Below the pieces are notes generated by a model that had not been told where the DNA came from, did no database searches, and was given only the letters and a program-made list of their open reading frames with translations. 64,000 nucleotides of DNA from Marinobacterium_E sp035458585 (lineage in GTDB: Bacteria; Pseudomonadota; Gammaproteobacteria; Pseudomonadales; Balneatricaceae): assembly GCA_035458585.1 (NCBI GenBank), contig DATHZN010000045.1:1-64000 (forward strand). Direction: 5' to 3'. Position 1 is the first letter of the stretch, and each line of letters begins with the position of its first letter. Shown piece by piece: positions 56,075 through 64,000 of this stretch. The translations under genes and the position numbers were made by a program.

Positions 56075-57817
56075 ATGATCTTTAAACCTGCAAAATGGCC
56101 CCGCAAACTTCGCTCTCAAGAGTGGTTTTCTGGAAACAGTCGTGACACGATCTACCACCGCGGTTGGATGAAAAACCAGGGCATCCCGCACGACCTGTTT
56201 GATGGCCGCCCTGTTATCGGGATACTGAATACCTGGTCAGAACTCACCCCGTGTAACGCCCATCTGCGAGATCTGGCAGAGCGTGTAAAGCACGGTATTT
56301 ACGAGGCTGGCGGATTCCCTGTTGAAGTACCCGTTTTTTCAGCTGCAGAGTCTAGCTTTCGCCCCACTGCAATGATGTTCCGTAACCTTGCATCCATGGC
56401 AGTTGAAGAAGCTATGCGCGGTCAGCCTATGGACGGCGCTGTTCTGCTCGTTGGGTGTGATAAGACTACGCCGAGCTTACTAATGGGAGCTGCCTCAACC
56501 GACCTGCCCTCTATCGTTGTCAGCGGTGGTCCAATGCTAAATGGTTACTACGCAAATGAACGGGTTGGCTCGGGTACACATCTGTGGAAGTTTTCCGAAG
56601 CCGTGAAAGCTGGGGAGATGACACAAGAGGAGTTCCTCGAAGCAGAGGAGTCGATGTCACGCAGCCCGGGTAGTTGTAACACCATGGGTACAGCATCCAC
56701 CATGGCCTCAATGGCAGAAGCTCTGGGTATGGCGCTTTCAGGCAATGCAGCTATTCCAGCGGTTGACAGTCGAAGACGCGTGATGGCACAGCTGAGCGGA
56801 CGTCGAATCGTACAGATGGTCAAAGATGATCTGAAACCCTCAGATATTATGACCAGAAACGCCTTCGAGAACGCGATCCGCACTAACGGTGCAATTGGTG
56901 GATCCACCAACGCGGTCATACACATCCTGGCAATTGCCGGACGTGTGGGTGTTGATCTGACACTCGATGATTGGGACCGCGTCGGAAGAGAAGTCTCTAC
57001 AATCGTTAACCTAATGCCATCAGGTCAGTATCTGATGGAAGAGTTTTTCTATGCAGGTGGTCTGCCAGTTGTGCTGCAACGCCTCGGCCAAGCAGGCTTG
57101 CTTCATAAAGATGCTCTAACTGCATCCGGTCGAACGATCTGGGATGAGGTCAAAAATGTCCGTAACCACAACCCCGACGTAATTTTACCGGCGGACAAGC
57201 CCCTTACAAAACATGGAGGTATCGCTGTACTGCGAGGTAATTTAGCGCCTAAAGGAGCTGTTCTAAAACCCTCAGCCGCATCGGCTCACCTTATGCAGCA
57301 CCGCGGTCGCGCTGTCGTTTTTGAAGATATCGATGACTATAAATCCCGCATCAACAACGACGACCTCGACGTGGATGAAAATTGTATTCTGGTATTGAAA
57401 AACTGTGGCCCCAAGGGTTATCCAGGGATGGCTGAAGTCGGCAATATGGGGCTGCCACCTAAAGTACTTAAAAAGGGTATCACCGACATGATTCGAATAT
57501 CTGATGCTCGAATGTCTGGTACCGCCTACGGTACTGTGATTCTGCACACCTCACCCGAAGCCGCTGCAGGTGGCCCACTGGCAGTGGTGCAAAACGGTGA
57601 TATTATCGAGGTGGATGTGGCTAATCGACGCCTGCATCTGGATATCTCAGATGAGGAACTCGCCGAGCGTTTGGCTAACTGGCGCCCCAATCTAATTGCT
57701 ACAGACTCAGGGTATGCCTGGTTGCATCAGAATCATGTAGAAGGTGCAGATACGGGCGCCGATCTTGACTTCCTGAAAGGATGTCGCGGCTCACCTGTCG
57801 GTAAGGACGCACATTGA
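56075..57817 (+). CDS. IlvD/Edd-family sugar-acid dehydratase
   Basis: A 580-residue Fe-S dehydratase of the IlvD/Edd family. Candidate cluster cysteines are Cys60 (SELTPCNAH), Cys128 (VGCDKTTPS) and Cys201 (PGSCNTMGT). These are one residue off the L-arabinonate dehydratase numbering, so it belongs to the pentonate/hexonate group and not to dihydroxy-acid dehydratase proper. With the galactose dehydrogenase next door, it should dehydrate D-galactonate (or L-arabinonate) to the 2-keto-3-deoxy acid. It overlaps the dehydrogenase start by 4 bases. Confidence 0.88.
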   Translation: MIFKPAKWPRKLRSQEWFSGNSRDTIYHRGWMKNQGIPHDLFDGRPVIGILNTWSELTPCNAHLRDLAERVKHGIYEAGGFPVEVPVFSAAESSFRPTAMMFRNLASMAVEEAMRGQPMDGAVLLVGCDKTTPSLLMGAASTDLPSIVVSGGPMLNGYYANERVGSGTHLWKFSEAVKAGEMTQEEFLEAEESMSRSPGSCNTMGTASTMASMAEALGMALSGNAAIPAVDSRRRVMAQLSGRRIVQMVKDDLKPSDIMTRNAFENAIRTNGAIGGSTNAVIHILAIAGRVGVDLTLDDWDRVGREVSTIVNLMPSGQYLMEEFFYAGGLPVVLQRLGQAGLLHKDALTASGRTIWDEVKNVRNHNPDVILPADKPLTKHGGIAVLRGNLAPKGAVLKPSAASAHLMQHRGRAVVFEDIDDYKSRINNDDLDVDENCILVLKNCGPKGYPGMAEVGNMGLPPKVLKKGITDMIRISDARMSGTAYGTVILHTSPEAAAGGPLAVVQNGDIIEVDVANRRLHLDISDEELAERLANWRPNLIATDSGYAWLHQNHVEGADTGADLDFLKGCRGSPVGKDAH

Positions 57818-58755
57818 TGAGTATTAAAATAGCGGTGGTTGGTCTGGGCAAAATAGCTCAGGATCAGCATCTTCCGGCAATCGCAGCCAACGAAAGCTGG
57901 GAACTAGGCGCCACAGTTTCGACATCAACCTCTGTTTCAGGGGTCGAAAATTACGGCACCTTGAACGAGCTTCTTGATGCCAGACCCGATATAGAGGTGA
58001 TCTCTCTATGCGTTCCTCCGGCGCCCCGTTTTGACCTCGCAGTTGCCGCACTGAATGCTGGCAAGCATCTGATGCTGGAGAAGCCCCCGGGAGCCACACT
58101 CACAGAGTGTATTTTGCTACGGGAACTAGCTGCAGAGAGGGGACTGACGCTATTTACGACCTGGCATTCGCGTGAAGCCCACCAGGTTGATCTGGCTAAA
58201 ACCTGGCTCAGTGATAAGCAGATCAGCTCCTTTAAGATTGATTGGCGCGAAGATGTACGCCGCTGGCATCCGGGACAACGATGGATTTGGGAACCAGGCG
58301 GTATGGGGGTACTGGACCCAGGCATCAATGCATTATCAATCCTGACAAAGATTCTGCCTGTCGCAGTGCGAGTTACCAGCGCTGAGCTTAGTTTTCCACA
58401 AAACTGCCAGACACCTATTGCCGTCGATATGCAGATGCGCAGCCACCAGGATATCAAGGGCCGGGCCAACTTCGATTGGCGCCAACAGGGCGACCAAATT
58501 TGGGATATCCAAGTCATCACTGACCGAGGCGTGTTAGAGCTGAAAGAGGGCGGTGCACAGCTCTTCATCGATGGTACTAAACAGGATGAAAACCTGACAC
58601 AAGATGAGCCTGACGGGGAGTACCCACGTCTTTATGCTGCTATGCATAAGCTGGTGACCAGCCAAACCAGCGACATTGATTTGCGGCCTCAGCAACTGAT
58701 CGCCGATGCGATGATGCTAGGTTCAAGGGTGGTGGTAGAACCCTTCGTATTTTAA
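57814..58755 (+). CDS. D-galactose 1-dehydrogenase-like (Gfo/Idh family)
   Basis: A 313-residue NAD(P)-dependent oxidoreductase. GVVGLGKIAQDQHLP-type Rossmann start (VVGLGKIAQ), the EKPPGAT catalytic-lysine motif, and EDVRRWHPGQRWIWEPGG with DPGINAL are characteristic of the bacterial galactose/arabinose dehydrogenases. It would oxidise galactose or L-arabinose to the lactone, which then opens spontaneously or by a lactonase not seen here. Confidence 0.87.
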   Translation: MMSIKIAVVGLGKIAQDQHLPAIAANESWELGATVSTSTSVSGVENYGTLNELLDARPDIEVISLCVPPAPRFDLAVAALNAGKHLMLEKPPGATLTECILLRELAAERGLTLFTTWHSREAHQVDLAKTWLSDKQISSFKIDWREDVRRWHPGQRWIWEPGGMGVLDPGINALSILTKILPVAVRVTSAELSFPQNCQTPIAVDMQMRSHQDIKGRANFDWRQQGDQIWDIQVITDRGVLELKEGGAQLFIDGTKQDENLTQDEPDGEYPRLYAAMHKLVTSQTSDIDLRPQQLIADAMMLGSRVVVEPFVF

Positions 58756-58761
58756 TTGAGT

Positions 58762-59700
58762 ATGAATCACGCTGTCAGAAGCTACCGTATTAAAGCAGGT
58801 CGCCTGAGTGCTCTGGTAAGCCCCTATGGTGCAATGCTTCAGGGACTTTATTTGGAGGGGCACCAACACTCACTGGTTTTAGGCTCGAACGAACCGGAGC
58901 TCTATCGCAGGGACCTGCGGTATGCCGGTGCGATCATCGGACCCGTGGCAAATCGCATCAGTCGCGGCCGCTTCACACTGGGCGGTAAGCAGTACCAGGT
59001 TGATCAGAACTTCTTGGAAAAACACTGTCTGCACAGCGGACATTGGAGCACAGCCGATCGCATCTGGGATTTGCAGGAGCTGACACCAAGCTCCGCTCGA
59101 TTTGGATTGCAGCTAAAAGCGCTTGAATCAGGGTTTCCTGGCCCGATGCAGGTGACCGCAGAGTACCGAATTAGAGAGAGCAACCAGCTCGAGTTGCAGA
59201 TCGACGTTAGCAGTGATGAGCTCATCCCCTGTAACTGGGCGCATCACTGCTACTTTCATCTGGATAGTTCAAACAATCTTAATAACCACCAGCTGCAGGT
59301 CTTCGCCGATAGCTACCTCCCCGTAGACAGTGAGCTCATTCCGACAGGTGAAATCCGATCGGTCGCAGGCAGCCGATTTGATCTACGCTTACCAAAGTCG
59401 CTTGAACAAGCAGCATTTGATCACAATTTCTGTACGGCTACTGCACGAGCTGAACAACCGTTACAGCAAGCGAAACTCAGCTCAAGCGCCTCTGGAGTAG
59501 AGCTAGTGATTGAATCCACTGAGCCTGGTTTGCAAGTATACACCGGCGATCATCTGATACTTCGCAATACTGGTTTGGCAGGGGTTGCACTAGAACCTCA
59601 GGGTTGGCCTGATGCACTCAACCGGTCTCATTTTCCTTCTATTGCGTTGCCGGCCAAGCAGAGATATCGGCAGTTCGTACGCTACTCTTTGTCAGACTGA
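58762..59700 (+). CDS. Aldose 1-epimerase family (mutarotase)
   Basis: A 312-residue galactose mutarotase-like protein. The catalytic His pair is seen: the first in a NRISRGRF...KHCLHSG region and the second in CNWAHHCYFHLD. A C-terminal ALEPQGWPDALN with the acidic residue fits the family. I choose the ATG at 58762 over the TTG at 58756. Speeds interconversion of galactose anomers for the dehydrogenase. Its last 19 bases overlap the convergent hybrid kinase. Confidence 0.87.
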   Translation: MNHAVRSYRIKAGRLSALVSPYGAMLQGLYLEGHQHSLVLGSNEPELYRRDLRYAGAIIGPVANRISRGRFTLGGKQYQVDQNFLEKHCLHSGHWSTADRIWDLQELTPSSARFGLQLKALESGFPGPMQVTAEYRIRESNQLELQIDVSSDELIPCNWAHHCYFHLDSSNNLNNHQLQVFADSYLPVDSELIPTGEIRSVAGSRFDLRLPKSLEQAAFDHNFCTATARAEQPLQQAKLSSSASGVELVIESTEPGLQVYTGDHLILRNTGLAGVALEPQGWPDALNRSHFPSIALPAKQRYRQFVRYSLSD

Positions 59701-62129
59701 AGATTGAGCGTCCCGATGAGACGTTTCAACTCATCAATATCAACCGGTTTGTTCATAACAGCATTGGCACCGACCTTCAGGAGATTGGCTGTCTCTTGCC
59801 CAAGAGTCGCTGCAGTGAGGCCAATAACAGGATGTAAGTAGCTCCTCTGCCGCATCTCCCTTACCAAATCTATACCGTTCATCTCTGGCATGAAGATATC
59901 AGTCAAGACGAGATCAATCGGGGTCTCACTCAGTATGCTCAATGCTTGTTTACCATTTTTGGCGATTCGTAATCTTTTGCACTCACCCGTCAGCAAGGTC
60001 GCAGTCATTTGCAGAATCCCGGGATCATCTTCTACCAACAGCACAGATAAGTGTTTCATTTCGTCCAGCGATAATTTTATTTCAGCCCCAGATCCAACAC
60101 TGTCCTCAGCGGCAAGCTCTGCAGTCCAGGTCAGCACAAATCTCGCGCCGCCACTTTGACCGTTCTCGTAGTGCAACTCCCCGCCCATCATTGTGGCTAT
60201 TTGACGGCAAACGAATAGCCCGAGGCCAGTTCCACTCATGGCGCCCTCACCTCTTACGTAGGGCTCGAACAAGCGCTCAATTTCATTCTCTGGTATACCT
60301 CGCCCATCATCTTCGACGACAAGTGTGATTTTCAGATGAGAGCCATCCAACTCGTCGTTGCGGGCAATCAAACGAACAGCCGTACCACCAGAATGTATGA
60401 TGGCATTCTTCACAAGATTAGATATCAGCTGTTTCAACGGCCCCTGCATCAGCATCGTACGCTGCTCAGTTAACGCGCTACAGTCTGCCGTCAGTTCTAG
60501 CCCCTCATCCTTGGCAAGTGTTAAGAGGATCGCGACCTGATTGGCTATAAGCTCGCAGGGCAATGTCGGGGATAGATCACGCGAGACCAGCTGGTCAGGC
60601 TGAGAAACAGTGCGCAGCGTATCCACAACCCCCAGAAGTTGGTCCACACTAGACTCGAATAGCTTACGATCCAACTGACCGAGCCCTTTACGTTCCTGCT
60701 CGAGCTGCATTTTTAAGATTGCCGCAGGCGTACGCATCTCATGCGCTATCACCGCGTACATATCCTTCTCGCGCCGCTGCTGACGCAAAGACTCCTCGTG
60801 CTTCGCGCGAGTCTCCTCCTGAGCTTGCATCAGATCAGTCACTTCGATATTGCTGACATTAATAACTGCCAGATTGCCATCCTCGTCAAAACCGGGCCAG
60901 TAGCTGAGTTCGAACCACCTACCCGCCCGCGGTCCAGCCGATGCCAGGCAGCGGGTTTTGAATGACGTTTGAGTCTCTATAACTCGTTGTAAAGAGCTAT
61001 CATGAAACGACATATGGTCCGGATGTATGAGACTCTTGAACTCGCTATAGGGAATTGAGCCACCGGGATCCAGGTTCCAGCGAAGTGCGAATTGACGATT
61101 GTAGATCAGCGACCAGTCATGCAGCGAGAGTTGCCAATAGACCATGTCTAACTGATCACAAACGCTATCAAACTTCTCGATCTCTGCTTTCAAATGGCGC
61201 TGCTCGCTCGCTTGAATTTGTAATGACAAGAGAAGTTGCTCTCTCACTGCAACCTCATCGTCAATATTCTGCGAGAATCCAATACGATGAAGCTCACCGG
61301 ACTCATCACGATATTCGTAGATCGTTTGCTCCCTCAACCAACGCCATGGCTGCAGCGGATCCCCATCGGGTAGCCTGACTCTGAACTCCGTTGGTATCGC
61401 GAGGTGCTCAAGATTCCGCTGTAACAATACCCGGTACTGCGGATCTACCAATTCGAGCCAACGACTGGCGTTTATAAACTCGTTATTTTGATCATCGTGG
61501 GAGTAGATAAATTTACCCTCTCCACTGCTGACACGCAGATCAAAAACATTGATTTTAGCGGCAGACAGAACCCCTCTCAGTGTCCCATCTAAGGTCCTGA
61601 GTTCACTTTGAGACCGGTTGAGCAACTCAATATATTTTCTGACAAAGAAAAGCAGCAGAATAAGACTCACCAGTGTTATCGCGGAGCGACCCACCACCGC
61701 TGCATCTAGATGAGGCTGAAATTTCAGGAGCAGAAACATCAGTCCCACTGAGCCAATTGAGTAGATAATCAGGTAGGTGTAATGCCCCAAAGCATAGAGA
61801 CCTGCGAGTGATACAAAAGCAGGCAGGAGGATAGTGGCCAATTCGCCATTGACCCAGATCACTACCCACATTAACAGTCCAGAGCCAAGGATTAACCTTT
61901 CGCTCCATACCAAAAGTCGGCTGTAGCCCATACGAATCGAGATTATGTGTAGCAAAAGAAAGCACAATAATAGCGAGACAAAGAGGCCGGGAGGGACCCG
62001 CGCGTTTTCAGGTGGAACAGCCAAAAGAAACAGACCACTGGCTAAGGTGACAGCCAACGTAAAATAGTCGATGAGCAAGCGAAACTGATCTAAAGGATTT
62101 CTCGGGCTGTTATTGTTTTTATTATCCAT
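59682..62129 (-). CDS. Membrane hybrid histidine kinase (TM-PAS-HisKA-HATPase-REC)
   Basis: An 815-residue sensor kinase. The N-terminus has about six hydrophobic helices (~16-170), then coiled coil, one or two PAS-like regions (~190-420), and HisKA with the phospho-acceptor His463 (IAHEMRTP). HATPase follows (DDGRGIPE, GTGLGLF), and then the receiver domain with phospho-acceptor Asp744 (TDIFMPEMNG). AAGGA precedes the ATG at 62129. The order and wording match the kinase at 10183-11685. No HPt or regulator gene adjoins it. The hydrophobic sensor is not one I can name. Confidence 0.9.
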   Translation of the reverse strand: MDNKNNNSPRNPLDQFRLLIDYFTLAVTLASGLFLLAVPPENARVPPGLFVSLLLCFLLLHIISIRMGYSRLLVWSERLILGSGLLMWVVIWVNGELATILLPAFVSLAGLYALGHYTYLIIYSIGSVGLMFLLLKFQPHLDAAVVGRSAITLVSLILLLFFVRKYIELLNRSQSELRTLDGTLRGVLSAAKINVFDLRVSSGEGKFIYSHDDQNNEFINASRWLELVDPQYRVLLQRNLEHLAIPTEFRVRLPDGDPLQPWRWLREQTIYEYRDESGELHRIGFSQNIDDEVAVREQLLLSLQIQASEQRHLKAEIEKFDSVCDQLDMVYWQLSLHDWSLIYNRQFALRWNLDPGGSIPYSEFKSLIHPDHMSFHDSSLQRVIETQTSFKTRCLASAGPRAGRWFELSYWPGFDEDGNLAVINVSNIEVTDLMQAQEETRAKHEESLRQQRREKDMYAVIAHEMRTPAAILKMQLEQERKGLGQLDRKLFESSVDQLLGVVDTLRTVSQPDQLVSRDLSPTLPCELIANQVAILLTLAKDEGLELTADCSALTEQRTMLMQGPLKQLISNLVKNAIIHSGGTAVRLIARNDELDGSHLKITLVVEDDGRGIPENEIERLFEPYVRGEGAMSGTGLGLFVCRQIATMMGGELHYENGQSGGARFVLTWTAELAAEDSVGSGAEIKLSLDEMKHLSVLLVEDDPGILQMTATLLTGECKRLRIAKNGKQALSILSETPIDLVLTDIFMPEMNGIDLVREMRQRSYLHPVIGLTAATLGQETANLLKVGANAVMNKPVDIDELKRLIGTLNLQSDKE

Positions 62130-62957
62130 GGCGTTTCCTTTATCGCGCCTACGCGTCCTACACAATAATCCATGCAAAAGAGGAAAGCGAACACGGGGTA
62201 GCGACTTATATAAGAGTCTATTCTCTGATCTGCATCACCCGCCATGTAAAACTCACCGATTCGCTGGACAATCCTGAAGTCGCTGATCTGGAAAATCGCT
62301 TCACACATCAAGCAAACACCTGATTAGTGACTCGTTTTCAGAGCTCTACTCATCGCGATGAACAGAGGCATTGAGAAGAGCAAACACAACTCGATGACAC
62401 GCGTATAGAGCCTCTGAAAGGCTCACTGAAATATCGACGGTAATCTAGTCTCATCAAAACGCGCCACAGAAACCTGGCTGAAATACAGAAGCACTTGCGC
62501 CGCAGAGGTAAAAGAACGTCTGTAATTCAACTTAGTTGAATTCGCATCCCAATTCCCAAACCTCAATTCAATCCAAACCCAGTCAGATACAGCCACGAAG
62601 ATCGACAAACTTTCGTGCCAGTTTTAGCGAGTCTTTCAAACAATAAAAATCTCCAACAACGGCAGCGAGACACCTATCAAGATTAACTAATAACTAATCA
62701 AAAATATTTAATGATATATCACATCAACATTAAAAAATTTCACTTAAAACACACCCCAAGACGCCTGAATAACCGTTTAAAAACAATAAGTTAAAAGAGA
62801 CACCCGAACACCTGAAAATACAAATTCATCGATAACGTAAGGTATTGATTTTATTGAGTTTTTAAGGCGGTTTAATACCTAAATCAATTTGTGATTTATC
62901 AATATTTATTTTATAATTATCAATACTATTAAAATGATTAGTCAGGAGTCTTTTGAG
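62130..62957. other. Long AT-rich intergenic region
   Basis: About 830 bases between divergent genes. The right half (62640-62940) is distinctly AT-rich and carries repeats of TTATCAATA (62896, 62917) and an inverted relative (62844-62852). No gene is supported; two minus-strand frames of about 60-70 codons lack ribosome sites. Confidence 0.5.
62896..62925. promoter_or_regulatory. Direct repeat TTATCAATA ahead of small gene
   Basis: Two identical 9-base copies start 21 bases apart (62896-62904 and 62917-62925), which is two helical turns. They lie 33 bases or more before the ATG at 62958 and could be an operator pair. Confidence 0.4.
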
Positions 62958-63218
62958 ATGCAGGAAAAAGAGATTCGATTACTCTTCAAGGCGGGTGTTT
63001 TTGAGAGTGCACAGTGTGCTCCAATCTCCATGACACGGGGCTGGACACTGCGTTTTTTGACACGTGACGGGGAGACTATTCAGCTGGAGTTACAGCGTTC
63101 GAAGAAAGAGCGTGAGTTCAAAAGCCTAGATGGTGCAGCAGCGGTGGCTAAGCGAATAGGCTTTGACTGGTTGCAGGTACGTCTTGGCGAACTAGAGTGG
63201 CGTGAGAAGGTAGGCTAA
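62958..63218 (+). CDS. Small hypothetical protein, RxFKSLDxAA type
   Basis: An 86-residue protein. The ATG at 62958 has CAGGAG upstream, and the earlier ATG at 62934 does not. The central TRGWTLRFLTRDGETIQL strand followed by REFKSLDGAAAVAKRIGF resembles a small family annotated as plasmid partition/replication-related (ParC-like) on some proteobacterial replicons; this match is from memory and weak. No transmembrane segment. Function unknown. Confidence 0.6.
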   Translation: MQEKEIRLLFKAGVFESAQCAPISMTRGWTLRFLTRDGETIQLELQRSKKEREFKSLDGAAAVAKRIGFDWLQVRLGELEWREKVG

Positions 63219-63280
63219 AGATCAGAGCAACAACCATGGCTCTGACAGTCTTGGCTGACCTGTGTGGCCCGTAAAAGAAA

Positions 63281-63306
63281 AAGCCGGACGCTAGAACGTC
63301 CGGCTT
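63281..63306 (-). terminator. Strong intrinsic terminator
   Basis: A perfect 10-bp stem (63281-63290 with 63297-63306) around CTAGAA, followed on the minus strand by TTTTTCTTTT. It ends the sulfurtransferase gene 35 bases beyond its stop and also lies beyond the convergent small gene. Confidence 0.85.
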
Positions 63307-63341
63307 GAAAACCAGGGTTAGGCTAAGCAGGCAGGGGGCAC

Positions 63342-64000
63342 CTAAGATGAGCGTGTATCGATAGGGACTAGGTGACCACGCCCCCATTCGATCCAAGAGC
63401 CATCATAGAGCCTCGACTGCTTACCGATGCGCTCAAGCCCTAAGGCCAAGACGCAAGCCGTTATACCTGAACCGCTTGAGACAATGGGCTCGCCGTCACC
63501 AACTGTCGCAAAACGCTCCTGAAAAACTTCTGGTGGCATGAAGAAACCGTCTGCATAGGTAAGAGTCGTAAAGGGTACAGAGACAGCACCCGGCACGTGC
63601 CCAGAAGGAAGGCCTGGCCGCGGTTCAGGTACCAAACCATCAAAGCGCTCACGTGAGCGGGCATCCAAAATGGTCTCACGCCCCGATCTTACATACTCAC
63701 TCATCTGCTCACCGGAGACTACACGCGCGCTCTCAAGCATCCAATGGCGAGGATCAACAGGATTTAGTCTCGTTTCACCTGTCTCGGTCTTACCCCCTGA
63801 TTCGATCCAAGCACTCAGACCGCCATTTAAAACATAGCAATCGGTGAGACCAAAGAGTTTCAGCGTCAACCAGACACGCGACGCACTGAAATGATTAGCG
63901 CTGCGATCATAGGCAACAATAGGCGCAGAAGCATCGACTCCCAGCCGAGCCATGGCCTCTGACAAATAGTTATCAGACGGTAACATGTGTGGCAGATCGC
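63342..64000 (-). CDS. Sulfurtransferase (3-mercaptopyruvate type), 5' end outside window
   Basis: A two-domain rhodanese-family protein, cut by the window edge: the frame stays open to 64000 with the family's DLPHMLPS segment just before an internal Met at 63986, so that Met is not the true start. About 219 residues are visible. Domain I includes YDRSANHFSASRVW and domain II ends near the C-terminus. The expected active-site loop CGSGVT reads SGSGIT (codon AGC at 63474-63476), i.e. the persulfide-forming Cys appears to be Ser. Such a protein may be inactive as a sulfurtransferase, or the base may be an error. Confidence 0.85.
   Translation of the reverse strand, partial: DLPHMLPSDNYLSEAMARLGVDASAPIVAYDRSANHFSASRVWLTLKLFGLTDCYVLNGGLSAWIESGGKTETGETRLNPVDPRHWMLESARVVSGEQMSEYVRSGRETILDARSRERFDGLVPEPRPGLPSGHVPGAVSVPFTTLTYADGFFMPPEVFQERFATVGDGEPIVSSGSGITACVLALGLERIGKQSRLYDGSWIEWGRGHLVPIDTRSS

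Noticed and set aside
57951..58568. 205-codon minus-strand frame
   Set aside because: It lies wholly antisense to the galactose dehydrogenase gene and its Ser/Arg-rich translation resembles no protein.
1..64000. CRISPR arrays, insertion sequences, prophage or integrase genes
   Set aside because: No spaced repeats, transposase, integrase or phage structural genes were recognised anywhere in the window.

Overview
The window reads as a chromosomal segment of a marine-type gammaproteobacterium, probably Oceanospirillales-like. This is an inference from family resemblance and gene order: argH divergent from hemCDXY, a glyA-soxBDAG-purU operon, TRAP transport and moderate GC. About 52 protein genes are supported. 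I see no rRNA, tRNA, CRISPR array, insertion sequence or prophage. Almost everything is a metabolic module with its own transporter and regulator.

Layout. 1-1.9 kb: a PAS-GGDEF diguanylate cyclase and a small Cys-rich protein. 2.0-9.5 kb (minus strand): glyA-soxB-soxD-soxA-soxG-purU, for sarcosine demethylation and C1 transfer. 10.2-11.7 kb: a soluble hybrid histidine kinase. 11.8-17.5 kb: argH divergent from hemC-hemD-hemX-hemY. 17.5-28.2 kb: a galactoside module with an IclR regulator and ABC ATPase divergent from a binding protein, two permeases, GH36 alpha-galactosidase, KDGal kinase, KDPGal aldolase and GH42 beta-galactosidase. 28.4-31.5 kb: small genes (cold-shock protein, Rieske ferredoxin, DUF3563-like peptide, a 66-aa unknown) and a second purU. 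32.1-44.8 kb: a myo-inositol module with an ABC transporter, iolI, a class II aldolase, iolB, iolC and iolD on the minus strand, two Gfo/Idh dehydrogenases and iolE on the plus strand, and a LacI regulator. 45.2-46.0 kb: folD. 46.1-54.4 kb: leuD, leuC, an HMG-CoA-lyase-family enzyme, a TRAP transporter, a class III CoA transferase and a GntR regulator. 54.5 kb: a DUF3750-like lipoprotein. 55.0-59.7 kb: a LysR regulator divergent from an IlvD/Edd sugar-acid dehydratase, galactose dehydrogenase and aldose 1-epimerase. 59.7-62.1 kb: a membrane hybrid kinase. 63.0-64 kb: a small unknown protein and an edge-truncated sulfurtransferase.

How the parts fit. Sarcosine oxidase makes glycine and methylene-THF, GlyA links these to serine, FolD oxidises the C1 unit and PurU releases formate. 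The 24.8-28.2 kb and 55-59.7 kb clusters together give most of an oxidative (De Ley-Doudoroff) galactose route, split by about 27 kb: glycosidases, mutarotase, dehydrogenase, dehydratase, kinase, aldolase. Only a lactonase is not seen. The inositol set is complete except for iolA.

The least ordinary part is the 46.1-54.4 kb operon. LeuCD are joined to a CoA transferase, an HMG-CoA-lyase-type enzyme and a TRAP importer, with no leuA or leuB. I infer a catabolic route for a C5 branched dicarboxylate (citraconate or citramalate) to pyruvate and acetyl-CoA. Three near-identical palindromes lie upstream. Other points of note are probable operators for each regulator and a sulfurtransferase whose catalytic cysteine codon reads as serine.
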